A DNA stretch of 64,000 nt from Acidimicrobiia bacterium (GTDB taxonomy: Bacteria; Actinomycetota; Acidimicrobiia; Spongiisociales; UBA5794): the NCBI GenBank assembly GCA_036396535.1, contig DASWKR010000002.1, positions 21,827 through 85,826 on the forward strand. Direction: 5' to 3'. The position numbers and the translations under genes were made by a program. Of this stretch, positions 44,446 to 53,262 are shown one piece after another. The notes under the pieces were generated by a model that worked only from the letters and a program-made list of their open reading frames with translations, did no database searches and had not been told where the DNA came from. Position 1 is the first letter of the stretch. The number at the start of each line of letters is the position of its first letter.

Positions 44446-44459
44446 TTCAAACGTTTGCA
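44446..44459. promoter_or_regulatory. LacI-family operator with perfect core CAAACGTTTG
   Basis: A 10-bp perfect palindrome (44448-44457) between divergent LacI B and the zinc alcohol dehydrogenase (start 44518). It has the same core as the site at 39476. Confidence 0.65.
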
Positions 44460-44517
44460 TGCGGCGCGACGTCCCCTGTCGGACCGGGACGCCACAACGA
44501 CACCGAGAGGACACGAC

Positions 44518-45609
44518 ATGCGCGCCGCGGTGTATCACGGGCCTGGAGACATCAGGCTCGAAGAGCGGCCGGAGCCGGCCATAGGCGATGGTGAGCTGCT
44601 GATCGAGGTGCTGGCGGCGGGGATCTGCGGCACCGATGTCGGGGAGTACCGGCATGACCCGATGTTCTTCCCCGTCGAGGAGGGGCACCCCATCACCGGG
44701 CATCGAGGTCCGACCATCCCCGGCCACGAGTTCTCGGGACGGGTAGCCGGTGTCGCCGCCGACGTCGCCGGGTTCTCGGTCGGGGATCTCGTGACGTGTG
44801 GTGCGGGCGTCTCATGTGGCGAGTGCCCGCCGTGCCTCGCAGGCAGGACGAACATGTGCCTGCGCTACTGGACCGTCGGACTGCACAGGGACGGAGCCCT
44901 CGCCGAGTTGGTGGCGGTTCCGGCTGGGTGCTGCCTCAACCTGGTGGGGCGTTCGATCACCCCGGACGTCGCAGCACTGGCGCAGCCCCTGTCGATCGCG
45001 GTTCACGCCACTCGCCGCGGCGCTCTCGAGGCGGATGACGTTGCCGTCGTGCTCGGCGCCGGGGGGATCGGCACGTTCATAACACATGCGGCCGCCAGTC
45101 GAGGGGCCCGGGTCGTGGCGGTCGACCTCGACGCCGGCCGGCTCGAGACTGCCGCCGCAGTCGGGGCATCTGCGACGGTGCGCGCCGAGCGAGGCGCAGA
45201 CCTCGCCGCCCTCGTCGGCGACACCGTGCCGAAGCCGAGCATCGTGTTCGAGTGCACGGCGACCGAGCCGGTGCTCGCCGCCGCCCTCGAGCTCGTGGCC
45301 GACAACGGCAGAGTCGTCGTCGTCGGACACCAGCCACGACCGGCCACCTTGAACTTCAAGCTGCTCACGTTTGGTGAGAAGACCCTCATCGGGACGATGG
45401 CCCACGTGTTCTCGGCAGACTTCCCGACGGCCGTCGACTTGCTCGAGAGCGGCGGAGAGCAGTGGCGCAGTGTCGCTCCGACCGTCTACCCCCTCGATGA
45501 GCTTCTCACGTCCGGGATCGAGCCGATGGCATCGGGCACGCAGTCGCAGATCAAGACGCTCTTCTCGCCGCACACCCGAGCGGCACGCCCCCTCGAGGTC
45601 AGGGCGTGA
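44518..45609 (+). CDS. zinc-dependent medium-chain alcohol/polyol dehydrogenase
   Basis: A 363-residue enzyme similar to butanediol, sorbitol or threonine dehydrogenases. The catalytic zinc Cys is in AAGICGTDVGEYR, with His and Glu in IPGHEFSGRV. Structural zinc Cys residues are in CGAGVSCGECPPCLAGRTNM. The nucleotide loop is VVLGAGGIGTFITHAAASRG. ATG 44518 has GAGAGGA upstream. It is probably controlled by the LacI site just upstream. It converges on the next dehydrogenase. Confidence 0.88.
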   Translation: MRAAVYHGPGDIRLEERPEPAIGDGELLIEVLAAGICGTDVGEYRHDPMFFPVEEGHPITGHRGPTIPGHEFSGRVAGVAADVAGFSVGDLVTCGAGVSCGECPPCLAGRTNMCLRYWTVGLHRDGALAELVAVPAGCCLNLVGRSITPDVAALAQPLSIAVHATRRGALEADDVAVVLGAGGIGTFITHAAASRGARVVAVDLDAGRLETAAAVGASATVRAERGADLAALVGDTVPKPSIVFECTATEPVLAAALELVADNGRVVVVGHQPRPATLNFKLLTFGEKTLIGTMAHVFSADFPTAVDLLESGGEQWRSVAPTVYPLDELLTSGIEPMASGTQSQIKTLFSPHTRAARPLEVRA

Positions 45610-45728
45610 TCGACTGCCCGAAGGCGCCGGCCGGCGGCGGATCTCGCAGCATCGTGAGGACGGAGCACGGCACGCACCGTGAGTCGTTCGGAGCCGGGGG
45701 CAGTGCTCGCCTCCGGCGGAGCCTGAGC

Positions 45729-46832
45729 TCACATCGCGATGACGGCGCGACCCCGGATCTCTCCGTGTTCGAGGAGGTCGTATGCCTCGGCGGTCTGCTC
45801 CAGTGAGAAGGTCCTGGTGACCGTGGCGGCCGGCCTGATCCTGCCGAGCTCCGCCATCCTCACGACCTGCGGCATGTCCCGGCGAACCCTCCCGCCGTAC
45901 GAGCCCATCACCGTGATCGCTCTGCGGACGATCCGCGTGATCTCGATCGGAGCCTGGGCGCCCTTGGCCCCGATTCCGACTGCGACGAAGCGGCCGCCGT
46001 CCCGCACCATCTCGGTCCCCTGCACGAACGTCTGCGGGAGGCCGATGGCCTCGAACGCCACATCGACGCCCCCGTCCGAGAGCTCTCTGACGGCTTCCAC
46101 CGGGTCGGTCATGCTGGCGTCGACGGTGTCGCTCGCCCCGTTGTCCCTGGCGTGCGACAGTTTGTCGCTTGCGACGTCGACGGCGATCACCTGAGATGCT
46201 CCGAAGGCGGCGGCAAACTGGACGATCCCGGAGCCGACGCCGCCGGTCCCGATGACGGCGACCCGTTCGCCGGCGACGACCTGGCCGCGATGGCGGACGG
46301 CACCGTAGGCGGTGAAGAAGGCGCAGCCGAGGATGGCCGACTCGGTCGCCCCGGCGTCGGCGGCGCGTCGGAAAGCCGCCGTCGCAGGGGTCACCGCGTA
46401 CTCGGCGAGACCCGCCATCGAGTACATGGCCAGCTTCGACCCGTCGGGTCTCGTCAGCCGGCTCGTCCCGTCGTAGAGCGTCCCGTTCAATCGATTCATC
46501 GCGAAGAACGTCTCGCACAGATCGTCGCGGCCCTCGCCGCAGTACCGGCACGTGCCGCACGGCATGATGAAGCTGGTGACGATTCTGTCTCCCACCTCGA
46601 CCTGGCCGACGTCGTCTCCCAACTCCAAGACTTCCCCAGCCACCTCATGGCCGAGCACGCACGGCGTCGGGAACGCAACGTCACCCTTCATGACGTGCAG
46701 GTCGGTGTGACACACGCCACACGCCTCGACCCTGATGAGGATCTCTCCCCTCTTGGGCGAGGGGATCGGGATCTCTTCGATCTCGACGGGTCGTCCCGGC
46801 TCGGCGAGGACGGCGGCCCGCATCAGATCCAC
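45729..46832 (-). CDS. zinc-dependent alcohol dehydrogenase
   Basis: A 367-residue class of alcohol dehydrogenase with catalytic zinc in EACGVCHTDLHVMKG and LGHEVAGEV. Structural zinc is in FIMPCGTCRYCGEGRDDLCE, and the nucleotide loop is AVIGTGGVGSGIVQFAAAFG. The start is GTG 46832, four bases after the stop of selenoprotein A, so it belongs to the operon with that protein and its binding lipoprotein. It may oxidise an alcohol or reduce an aldehyde formed by the selenoprotein step (inference). An ATG nine bases later is an alternative start. Confidence 0.88.
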   Translation of the reverse strand: MDLMRAAVLAEPGRPVEIEEIPIPSPKRGEILIRVEACGVCHTDLHVMKGDVAFPTPCVLGHEVAGEVLELGDDVGQVEVGDRIVTSFIMPCGTCRYCGEGRDDLCETFFAMNRLNGTLYDGTSRLTRPDGSKLAMYSMAGLAEYAVTPATAAFRRAADAGATESAILGCAFFTAYGAVRHRGQVVAGERVAVIGTGGVGSGIVQFAAAFGASQVIAVDVASDKLSHARDNGASDTVDASMTDPVEAVRELSDGGVDVAFEAIGLPQTFVQGTEMVRDGGRFVAVGIGAKGAQAPIEITRIVRRAITVMGSYGGRVRRDMPQVVRMAELGRIRPAATVTRTFSLEQTAEAYDLLEHGEIRGRAVIAM

Positions 46833-46836
46833 CGCG

Positions 46837-48498
46837 TCATCTCCATTCGTCGACCGAGGCGATGTGCCTGTCGGTCGGCCTCCGGAAGCGAACGTCGAGC
46901 GGCTCGCCGTTGAACGAGCTCCACTGGCCGTTGCTCGATCCCCCCGTGACCACGATGGCGATCTGGTGGGGCTGGAAGGTTGGCAGCATCTCGTCGGGAG
47001 GCGCCGTCATGTACGAGGCGTACGGCTCGATGCCCAGCTCGGCCGCCTCGCGCGTGAACGTCTTCGCCGTGTAGCTGTCCCAGTACACGTCGGCTCGGAC
47101 GCGCACGTTCTCGTGGACCCAGTCGATGAGGTTCTCTTTCGTGTCGAAGCCGAGGCCTTTGAACTCGTTGGCGACGATCGGGTCCATGACGAGGATCGTT
47201 CCCAGGAACGGGTCCTGGCCACCGAGCATCGCCTTGATCTTGTCCTGCCAGGTGGCGCGCAGGCCCTCCGTCCAGTTGTTGCCCCAGACGTAGAAGGTGC
47301 TGACCGTGCTCTCGTCCGGGCGGAAGCCCTGCTGGACGTGATACGGCTCCCACGGGCTGGCCTCCTCGTTCTCGGCGAATGTGAGGCTGTTGTATGCGAA
47401 GTTGTTCCCCTGGGAACCCATGTAGGTCTCGCCGGGTACGGAGCCGCCCTGCAGGTTCTGCGACAGCAAGCTGTACGCCCTGCCGATCGTGGCGTTGGCC
47501 TGGTTGTACGGTCCCAGCGCGCCGAGGCCCATGTTCATGCCGATCTCGTGCCTGATGGGTCCGTTGACGACGACCATCGACGCAGACGACGACGTGGTGC
47601 TGTTCCTGGCCGAGATGCCGGTGGAGGCGAGTGCCAGGATGACGGGGAAGTACGACGGCTCTGCCCCTGCCATGACGGCGTTGACCGCCACCTTCTCCAC
47701 CGTGTACTCCCACAGCTCTCGATACGCAGTGGCGCGCAACTGGCCCACGACCTCGTCCCGCCGGCGGCTCGTGCCCGCCAGCATCGCCTCGACCCTCTCC
47801 TCGGTCGGGAGGACGACGGGCAGGTAGTCGGTCCAATGGCTCTCCCGGAACAACCGCTGCAGGTTGTCCTCCGTGGCCGGCTCCACGAGGCGCGGTATCG
47901 AGCGATCGAATCCGACTCCCCGCAACTCGTCGGCATCCAGCGGCTTGGTGAGCAGCTCGGCGAGCATGTCCGCGAACGGCCGCTTGCGAACGGGATCGTC
48001 GCCGTCGATGTACGTGCGCAGCTCTGCGGCGGACTTGTTGAGCACCGGGGTCGGGACGAACGCCCTTCTGGCGCCTGGCATGCCGTTCACCTTGACGACG
48101 GAGTCGACGAGGCGCGCGAACACGTCTGCGTGCACGCCGATGCTCGGGACCCCGTACTCCGTTTCCAGTGTCATCGTGTGGCCGGAGACCTCCGGCGCGC
48201 ACGTGCTTCAGAGGCCGACACCGAGGATGGCTGCGTCACCCTCCGTCCTGATCTGATCGGAGAGCTCGGGGTCGGGAAGGTGCTGGTTCCGCCACTTGGC
48301 GAGCTTCGTGCGAACGCCCGGGTGGCGCTCGCCGAACCACGACTGGAGCTGGACCATGAAGTTGTCCGAGTTCTCGAACCCGACGTCGACGAGGAAGATC
48401 GTCTTGCCGTCGAGCTCGTCGAGGGAGGGCGCCAGGCCCTTGGCGAGCACCTTCGGCGGATAGCCCTCGGGATTGAGCACTGTCAATTTGCCCGACAC
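46837..48498 (-). CDS. UGSC-like selenoprotein A (TGA read as Sec at residue 97, USTC motif)
   Basis: One frame from GTG 48498 (GGAGGAATCGA site) to 46837 gives 553 residues if the TGA at 48208-48210 is read as selenocysteine. The junction reads GDAAILGVGL-U-STCAPEVSGH, followed by GVPSIGVHADVFARLV, the pattern of UGSC-family (seleno)proteins. Without readthrough, the second part would need an ATG at 48174 that has no ribosome-binding site. The Cys three residues after Sec is the only Cys in the protein, so U97/C100 is the sole redox pair. The large C-terminal part (about residues 115-553) has no recognised fold. Conserved stretches include HEIGMNMGLGALGPYN and SSNGQWSSFNG. It is expressed after lipoprotein A and before an alcohol dehydrogenase. 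Probably a cytosolic reductase or eliminase. Confidence 0.8.
48175..48203 (-). promoter_or_regulatory. SECIS-like hairpin of selenoprotein A
   Basis: On the coding strand, GCCGGA pairs with TCCGGC around the loop GGTC. Beyond a bulge, CGTG pairs with CACG below. The loop begins 17 nt after the TGA and starts with GG, within the range known for bacterial SECIS; the E. coli fdhF loop also contains GGTCT (from memory). The same hairpin is found in paralogue B. Confidence 0.65.
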
Positions 48499-48537
48499 TC
48501 GATTCCTCCTACGTCGTCCGGGCGAACCCGGAGGGGA

Positions 48538-49593
48538 TCATCCCTCCGGGTCCTGCCAGATCAGCTGGTTCATGCTGGGCAGATACCCGAGCCAACCGTA
48601 GGCGAGCATGCTGTTGCCCATCGACGTCATCGACTCCTCGGGGATCTCGCCGGCGAACGTCGGCAGGGCGAGATCCGCCACTTGCTCGGCGGTCAGGGAC
48701 GTGATCTCCGGGACCTTGGCTCGAACGATGGCGTCGTTCGCCTGGGCGAACTCGCTCGCCTCTGCCATGGCGGCCCTGAAGCGCCGCATGGTCTCCGGCT
48801 CGTTCTCGGTCTGCTCGATCGACGAGATCCACACGCCTGCCGGAATCGCATAGCCGAGCTTGGCGTATGGGTTCCCGAGGGTGCGGAAGGCGAACTCAGC
48901 CTTGAACTGGCTCAGGAACGGCTCTTGGATCACGATGGCGTCGACTCGTCCGGAGTCGAGCAGGGCGCCGAGGTCGGGCTGCTGGCCTGGGATGGCTTCG
49001 ACCGTCATCCAGTCCCCGCCGTCGCTCTCCACGGCGCTGAGCGTCCCGAGGTGGAACAGTCCCTGCAATGCGACGGCGTTCACGGTCCTGCCGGCCAGGT
49101 CCCCGAACGTCTCGATGTCACTGTCCTCTCGCACGAGGATCTCGGTGTTCCCCTCGGTCGGGCTGATGGATCCTCCGGAGACGATCTTGATCGGCAAGCC
49201 GTTCGAGATCCCGGTCACCGCCTGGGTCGCAGACGTCGTGGCGATGTCGGCACTGCCGCTCGTGACCGCCGAGACGAGCCCCGGTGAGGAGAAGATCTCC
49301 TGCAGGGTCACGTTGAGGCCGTGCCTCTCGAATATCCCCTCGTCGAGCGCCACGTACATCGGGGCGAAGTCCAGGATCGGGATGAGCGCCACCGTGATGT
49401 CGATGGCCTCCATTGGTGCCTCGGTCGTGGTCGTGGTCTCGCCGGCCGCAGTCGTTGACGGTGCACCCGTCGTCGTCGTGGGAGCCGCGGTCGTCGACGA
49501 CGCAGCCGGCGCCGTCGTCGTCGTCTCGGCAGACCCGCCACACGCGCTCGCGATCAACATCGCGAGCACCAATCCGATAGCTCTCTTGGACAT
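48538..49593 (-). CDS. NitT/TauT-type substrate-binding lipoprotein A
   Basis: A 351-residue lipoprotein: lipobox IASACGG (Cys 18), a Thr-rich linker (about residues 22-58), then an NMT1-like binding domain (ALIPILDFAPMYVALDEGIF, GLNVTLQEIFSSPGLV, GRVDAIVIQEPFLSQFKAEF). ATG 49593 has GAGGAGGG upstream. It precedes selenoprotein A by 39 bp. No permease or ATPase is in this operon, so it may share the transporter at 49801-52235. Its promoter carries the 44-nt LacI-type element also found before lipoprotein B, its paralogue. Confidence 0.85.
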   Translation of the reverse strand: MSKRAIGLVLAMLIASACGGSAETTTTAPAASSTTAAPTTTTGAPSTTAAGETTTTTEAPMEAIDITVALIPILDFAPMYVALDEGIFERHGLNVTLQEIFSSPGLVSAVTSGSADIATTSATQAVTGISNGLPIKIVSGGSISPTEGNTEILVREDSDIETFGDLAGRTVNAVALQGLFHLGTLSAVESDGGDWMTVEAIPGQQPDLGALLDSGRVDAIVIQEPFLSQFKAEFAFRTLGNPYAKLGYAIPAGVWISSIEQTENEPETMRRFRAAMAEASEFAQANDAIVRAKVPEITSLTAEQVADLALPTFAGEIPEESMTSMGNSMLAYGWLGYLPSMNQLIWQDPEG

Positions 49594-49644
49594 GAGCCCT
49601 CCTCGCATGGCTGAGTCCCTTCGAAACGAACACACGTACGTTCC

Positions 49645-49688
49645 TGCAACGCTCCGCAAACCGTTGCGGCGCATTGCTAGCGTTTGCA
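49645..49688. promoter_or_regulatory. 44-nt duplicated control element (copy A) with LacI-type half sites
   Basis: Contains GCAAACCGTTGC (49656-49667) and GCTAGCGTTTGC (49676-49687), spaced 20 bases start to start. The whole 44-nt block matches 56143-56186 with two substitutions. It lies 52 bp upstream of the lipoprotein A start. Tandem sites on the same face of the helix suggest cooperative binding by a LacI-family dimer or tetramer. Confidence 0.65.
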
Positions 49689-49800
49689 TCGTAACCATGG
49701 CGAGTCGCCCCCGTCAACGGCTAACAGCCTGTGGCGGCGTGAGAGGCGACGATGGTTGGGTGGGTGGCTGCGCAGCGCACCGGCTGCCGGTTGCCAGCCG

Positions 49801-50583
49801 TCAGCTCGGTTCGGTCTCGGCGCGCTTGATGAGCCGGAAGACCTGGCCTCTGAGGTGGGCGAACTCCGGAAGCTCGCGGGTGGCTGCCTGGTCGCGAGGC
49901 CTCGGTAGCGAGACCGGCACGATCTCCCGGACGGTCGTCGGCCGCTTGTCGAGCACGACGATGCGGTCCGCGAGATACACGGACTCGTCGATGTCGTGGG
50001 TCACGAACACGACGGTGATCCCGAACCGGGCGTGCACGCTGAGGACCAGGTCCTCGAGGTCGCCCCTCGTCTGGGCGTCGACGGAGGCGAACGGCTCGTC
50101 CATGAGCAGGATGCGAGGCTGGTAGGCCAGCGCCCTGGCGATGGCGACGCGCTGCTGCATCCCGCCGGAGAGCTGCCATGGGTGGTGGTCTCTGAAGTCG
50201 GTCAGCCCGACGGCCTCGAGAGCTTCCGCAGCCCTCTCGGCGCGCGCCGGCTTGCCGACCCCATTGGCGAGCAGCGGCAGGGTGACGTTCTTCCAGACCG
50301 TCATCCATGGCAGGAGCGAGCGGCTGTAGTCCTGGAACACGAGAGAGAGAGCGTCCGGGGGCCCGACCACCTGCTCGCCTGCTAGGTACGCCGCTCCTGC
50401 CGTGGGCGCCATCAGACCGGAGAGGCACTTCAGCAGGGTCGTCTTGCCGCAGCCCGAGGGCCCGACGATGCACAAGAACTCGCCCGTCTCGACCTCGAAC
50501 GACATCTCCCTGATGGCGAGCACGGCGTCCGGGCCCGTCCCGTACGCCTTCTGCAGCGATCGAACCTCCAGCTCCGCGGTCAT
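49801..50583 (-). CDS. NitT/TauT-type ABC importer ATPase (selenoprotein operon B)
   Basis: A 260-residue ATPase. Walker A is GPSGCGKTT, the Q-loop is VFQDYSRSLLPW, the signature is LSGGMQQRVAIARA, Walker B is LLMDEPFASVD, and the switch is FVTHDIDESVYL. ATG 50583 is adjacent to the permease stop. It is the last gene of the operon SBP-selenoprotein-TrxR-permease-permease-ATPase. It is the only ATPase near the two selenoprotein loci, so it probably serves both binding proteins. Confidence 0.92.
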   Translation of the reverse strand: MTAELEVRSLQKAYGTGPDAVLAIREMSFEVETGEFLCIVGPSGCGKTTLLKCLSGLMAPTAGAAYLAGEQVVGPPDALSLVFQDYSRSLLPWMTVWKNVTLPLLANGVGKPARAERAAEALEAVGLTDFRDHHPWQLSGGMQQRVAIARALAYQPRILLMDEPFASVDAQTRGDLEDLVLSVHARFGITVVFVTHDIDESVYLADRIVVLDKRPTTVREIVPVSLPRPRDQAATRELPEFAHLRGQVFRLIKRAETEPS

Positions 50584-51372
50584 TCATTGACCTCCATGTG
50601 TCTCGAGCTCCGAGGCTCGCCACCCTCTGTGCCACCGCAGGATCCTGCGCTCGGTTGTCACGAAGATCAGGTTCACGGCGTATCCGAGCAGTCCGAGCAT
50701 GAACACCCCGGCGTACATCTCGGACGTGCGGTACGTGGCCTGGGCGAAGATGATGAAGAAGCCGAGCCCGTCGGTTCCGGCGAACATCTCGGAGAAGGCC
50801 ATGACGGCCAGGGCTACCGCCAGGCTGGTCCGCAGCCCCGCAAAGATCTGTGGTGTCGCCGCCGGGAGCGTGATGCGGAAGATCTCGTCGCGCCGGCGCA
50901 GTCTGTAGGCACGAGCCATCTCGAGTTGCTGCTGATCGACGCCGCGCACTCCATCGATGGTGTTGAGGAGCACCGGGAACGTCGACGCGAACGTGATGGC
51001 GACGATCTTCATCCCGTCCCCGAAACCGAGCAGGATGATCATCACGGAGATGATGGCGGGCGCCGGGATCGACCTGAGGAAGTCGATCGTCGGCGCCGTT
51101 GCCCTCCTCGCCGGGCGGTAGAGCCCGAGCACGACGCCGAGGGACGTGCCCACGATGGCGGCGAGGATGAAGCCGACCCCGAAGTTCAGCAAGCTCGGGA
51201 CCACATACTCGTTGATGTTCTCGACGGTCCAGGTCTCCTTGAACACCTGGACCAGATGCTTGAGGGGCGGAAAGAACGGCGACGTGGTGTCGAGGCTCAG
51301 GAACCACCAGGCGGCGAAGAGTGCGATCGGGGAGGCGATCTCCACGGCGAGCAAGGAGGACCGCCTGCTCAT
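50584..51372 (-). CDS. NitT/TauT-type ABC importer permease (selenoprotein operon B, second)
   Basis: A 262-residue SsuC-like permease with about six helices: FILAAIVGTSLGVVLGLYRP, and the EAA loop MARAYRLRRRDEIFRITLPA. ATG 51372 overlaps the preceding TGA as ATGA, so translation is coupled. It forms a channel with the next upstream permease. Confidence 0.9.
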   Translation of the reverse strand: MSRRSSLLAVEIASPIALFAAWWFLSLDTTSPFFPPLKHLVQVFKETWTVENINEYVVPSLLNFGVGFILAAIVGTSLGVVLGLYRPARRATAPTIDFLRSIPAPAIISVMIILLGFGDGMKIVAITFASTFPVLLNTIDGVRGVDQQQLEMARAYRLRRRDEIFRITLPAATPQIFAGLRTSLAVALAVMAFSEMFAGTDGLGFFIIFAQATYRTSEMYAGVFMLGLLGYAVNLIFVTTERRILRWHRGWRASELETHGGQ

Positions 51373-52235
51373 ACCGTCGCCTCCTTCACCTGGGACGGGT
51401 GCCACCGCAGCAGCCACCGCTCCATCCGCGAGAAGCTCCAGGCGATGGTGATGCCGAGGAGTCCGCTCATCACGATCATCGAGTACATGCGCGGCAGGTT
51501 GAGGGCGTATTGGGCCCTGATGATGTTGTTTCCGAGCCCCGGCAGTCCGACGACCATCTCGGTGCCGACGACGAGCAGCAGTGCGATCGAGGCCGACAGC
51601 CGCAGCCCGGTCGCGATGTACGGGGCGGAGCCCGGCAGCTTCACGAAGAAGAACGTGATCACCTTGCCGAGCCGGTATGCCCTGGCGGTGTCCCTGGCGA
51701 CCGGGTCGACGTCCTGCACGCCGTACATGGTTTGGAAGAACAGAGGTGAGAACGAAGCCAGCGTCGCGATGTAGACCTTCAGTGTGAACCCGATCCCGAA
51801 GACGAGCATGAAGACCGGGAGGATCGCGATCGACGGGATCGGCCTGATGAAGTCGACGATGAACCGAGTCGATCGGTAGACGTACACGTTCGAGCCGACG
51901 ATGATGCCCAGCGGCACGGCGAGCAGGATGGCGAGGCCCAAGCCGAGCGCCCAGCCCCTCAGGGTGTCGAAGACCGCGATCCAGAACTCGCTCGTGGTCA
52001 TCTCCTCGACGAGTGCCCGGAAGATCGTCGACGGAGCCGGGAGGAAGCCCGTCGAGATGATGCCGCCGCGCACCAGCAGCTCCGCCACCGTGACGATGCC
52101 GAGCGTCCCGAGGATCGGCAACGCCCACCCGCGGTCGCGCTCCGACGGCGCGGTTGCGGGCAGGGCTGCCTCGGCCTCTATCTGACCGATGTCATGGTCG
52201 ATCGCGGTGACCTGAGCGTGGTTCGTATCTGACAC
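51369..52235 (-). CDS. NitT/TauT-type ABC importer permease (selenoprotein operon B, first)
   Basis: A 288-residue permease: an N-terminal cytosolic stretch of about 35 residues, then about six helices with AILLAVPLGIIVGSNVYV and the EAA-like loop AYRLGKVITFFFVKLPGSAP. The start is GTG 52235 with GAGAGGA upstream, 10 bp after the thioredoxin reductase stop. Confidence 0.9.
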   Translation of the reverse strand: MSDTNHAQVTAIDHDIGQIEAEAALPATAPSERDRGWALPILGTLGIVTVAELLVRGGIISTGFLPAPSTIFRALVEEMTTSEFWIAVFDTLRGWALGLGLAILLAVPLGIIVGSNVYVYRSTRFIVDFIRPIPSIAILPVFMLVFGIGFTLKVYIATLASFSPLFFQTMYGVQDVDPVARDTARAYRLGKVITFFFVKLPGSAPYIATGLRLSASIALLLVVGTEMVVGLPGLGNNIIRAQYALNLPRMYSMIVMSGLLGITIAWSFSRMERWLLRWHPSQVKEATV

Positions 52236-52245
52236 GACCGTCCTC

Positions 52246-53184
52246 TCAGCCCAGGCTTCCCGGCCAGGGCTCGCCCGCCAGGTAGCGGTGGGCGGTCACG
52301 GCGGCCGTCGCCCCGTCGCCTGCGGCGGCAACCGCCTGGGCAGCGGACTCGCTGCGGATGTCGCCCGCTGCCAGCAGTCCGCCCAACGCCGTTCTCATCC
52401 GGGCGTCCGTCGGGATCCTCCCGTGGTGATCCAGGGCGAGCTCGGCCGGCAGGAAGGAGGAGTTCGGCTCGCTGCCGACGTACACGAACAGCCCGCCGAG
52501 CTTCACGTCCTCGGCATCGCCTCCTGATGTGGCGCGGCACCGCACGCCCTCGACGGCGGCCGCGCCGAGGATCTCGTCGACCACCGTGCTGAAGCGGACA
52601 ACGATCTTGCTGTTCCCGAGCACCCTCGTCTCGTACGTGCTCTGGCCGGAGAACGCCGGGCCGCGATGGAAGAGGACGACTTGGTCGACGTGCCCGGTCA
52701 ACTCGATGGCCTCTTGGAGCGCCGAGTCGCCTCCCCCGACCACCCCGACGACCTGGCCGCGGTAGAGCGGGCCGTCGCAGCTGGCGCAGTGGCTGATGCC
52801 ACGTCCCGTCAGCTCCTCCTCGCGGTCGAGTCCCAGGGTGCGGGGGCGCGATCCCGACGCCACGACCACGGCACCAGCCGACAGCTCTCCGGCCGGTGTG
52901 GTCATCGACCAGGCTCCTCCCGACTGGGAGAGGCTCGTCACGTCGGCCATCTCGAAAGCGGCGCCGGCACTCATCGCCTGATCCTGCACCGAGGGGCACA
53001 GATCGAATCCCGCTACGCCCTCCGGGAAGCCCGGGAAGTCCTCGATGGCGGAGATGTTGAGGAGCTGGCCTCCCGGCAACCCGCCGTTGAGGATCACGAC
53101 ATCTCTCCCGTTGCGTGCCGCGAAGAGACCGGCAGTGGCGCCGGCGACTCCGCCTCCGATGATGGCGATCTCTCTGTCGGGCAC
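52246..53184 (-). CDS. trxB: thioredoxin reductase (NADPH, CxxC flavoprotein)
   Basis: A 312-residue FAD enzyme. The FAD loop is IIGGGVAGATAGLFAARNG, the redox motif is SHCASCDGPLYRGQ, the NADPH loop is VGVVGGGDSALQEAIEL, and the C-terminal FAD contact is GLLAAGDIRSESAAQAVAAA. It moves electrons from NADPH to a dithiol or selenol-thiol partner. GTG 53184 is preferred because GGAG lies 6 bases before it; the TTG at 53190 is too close. Its place between selenoprotein B and the importer genes suggests that it reduces the Sec-Cys pair, directly or through a thioredoxin. No thioredoxin gene is adjacent. Confidence 0.9.
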   Translation of the reverse strand: MPDREIAIIGGGVAGATAGLFAARNGRDVVILNGGLPGGQLLNISAIEDFPGFPEGVAGFDLCPSVQDQAMSAGAAFEMADVTSLSQSGGAWSMTTPAGELSAGAVVVASGSRPRTLGLDREEELTGRGISHCASCDGPLYRGQVVGVVGGGDSALQEAIELTGHVDQVVLFHRGPAFSGQSTYETRVLGNSKIVVRFSTVVDEILGAAAVEGVRCRATSGGDAEDVKLGGLFVYVGSEPNSSFLPAELALDHHGRIPTDARMRTALGGLLAAGDIRSESAAQAVAAAGDGATAAVTAHRYLAGEPWPGSLG

Positions 53185-53262
53185 CGTCAACTCCCTCGTC
53201 TCGGCGGCGCCCTCTCCGGCAGGCGTCTCAACTGACCGGGGCGATGCCCCCGGCCGGCATCG

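Noticed and set aside
48175..48203. Reading the TGA in the UGSC-like genes as an ordinary stop between two separate genes
   Set aside because: Both paralogues keep the same frame, the same flanking peptide across the TGA, a Cys at +3 and a SECIS-like hairpin, and the downstream parts lack starts with ribosome-binding sites.
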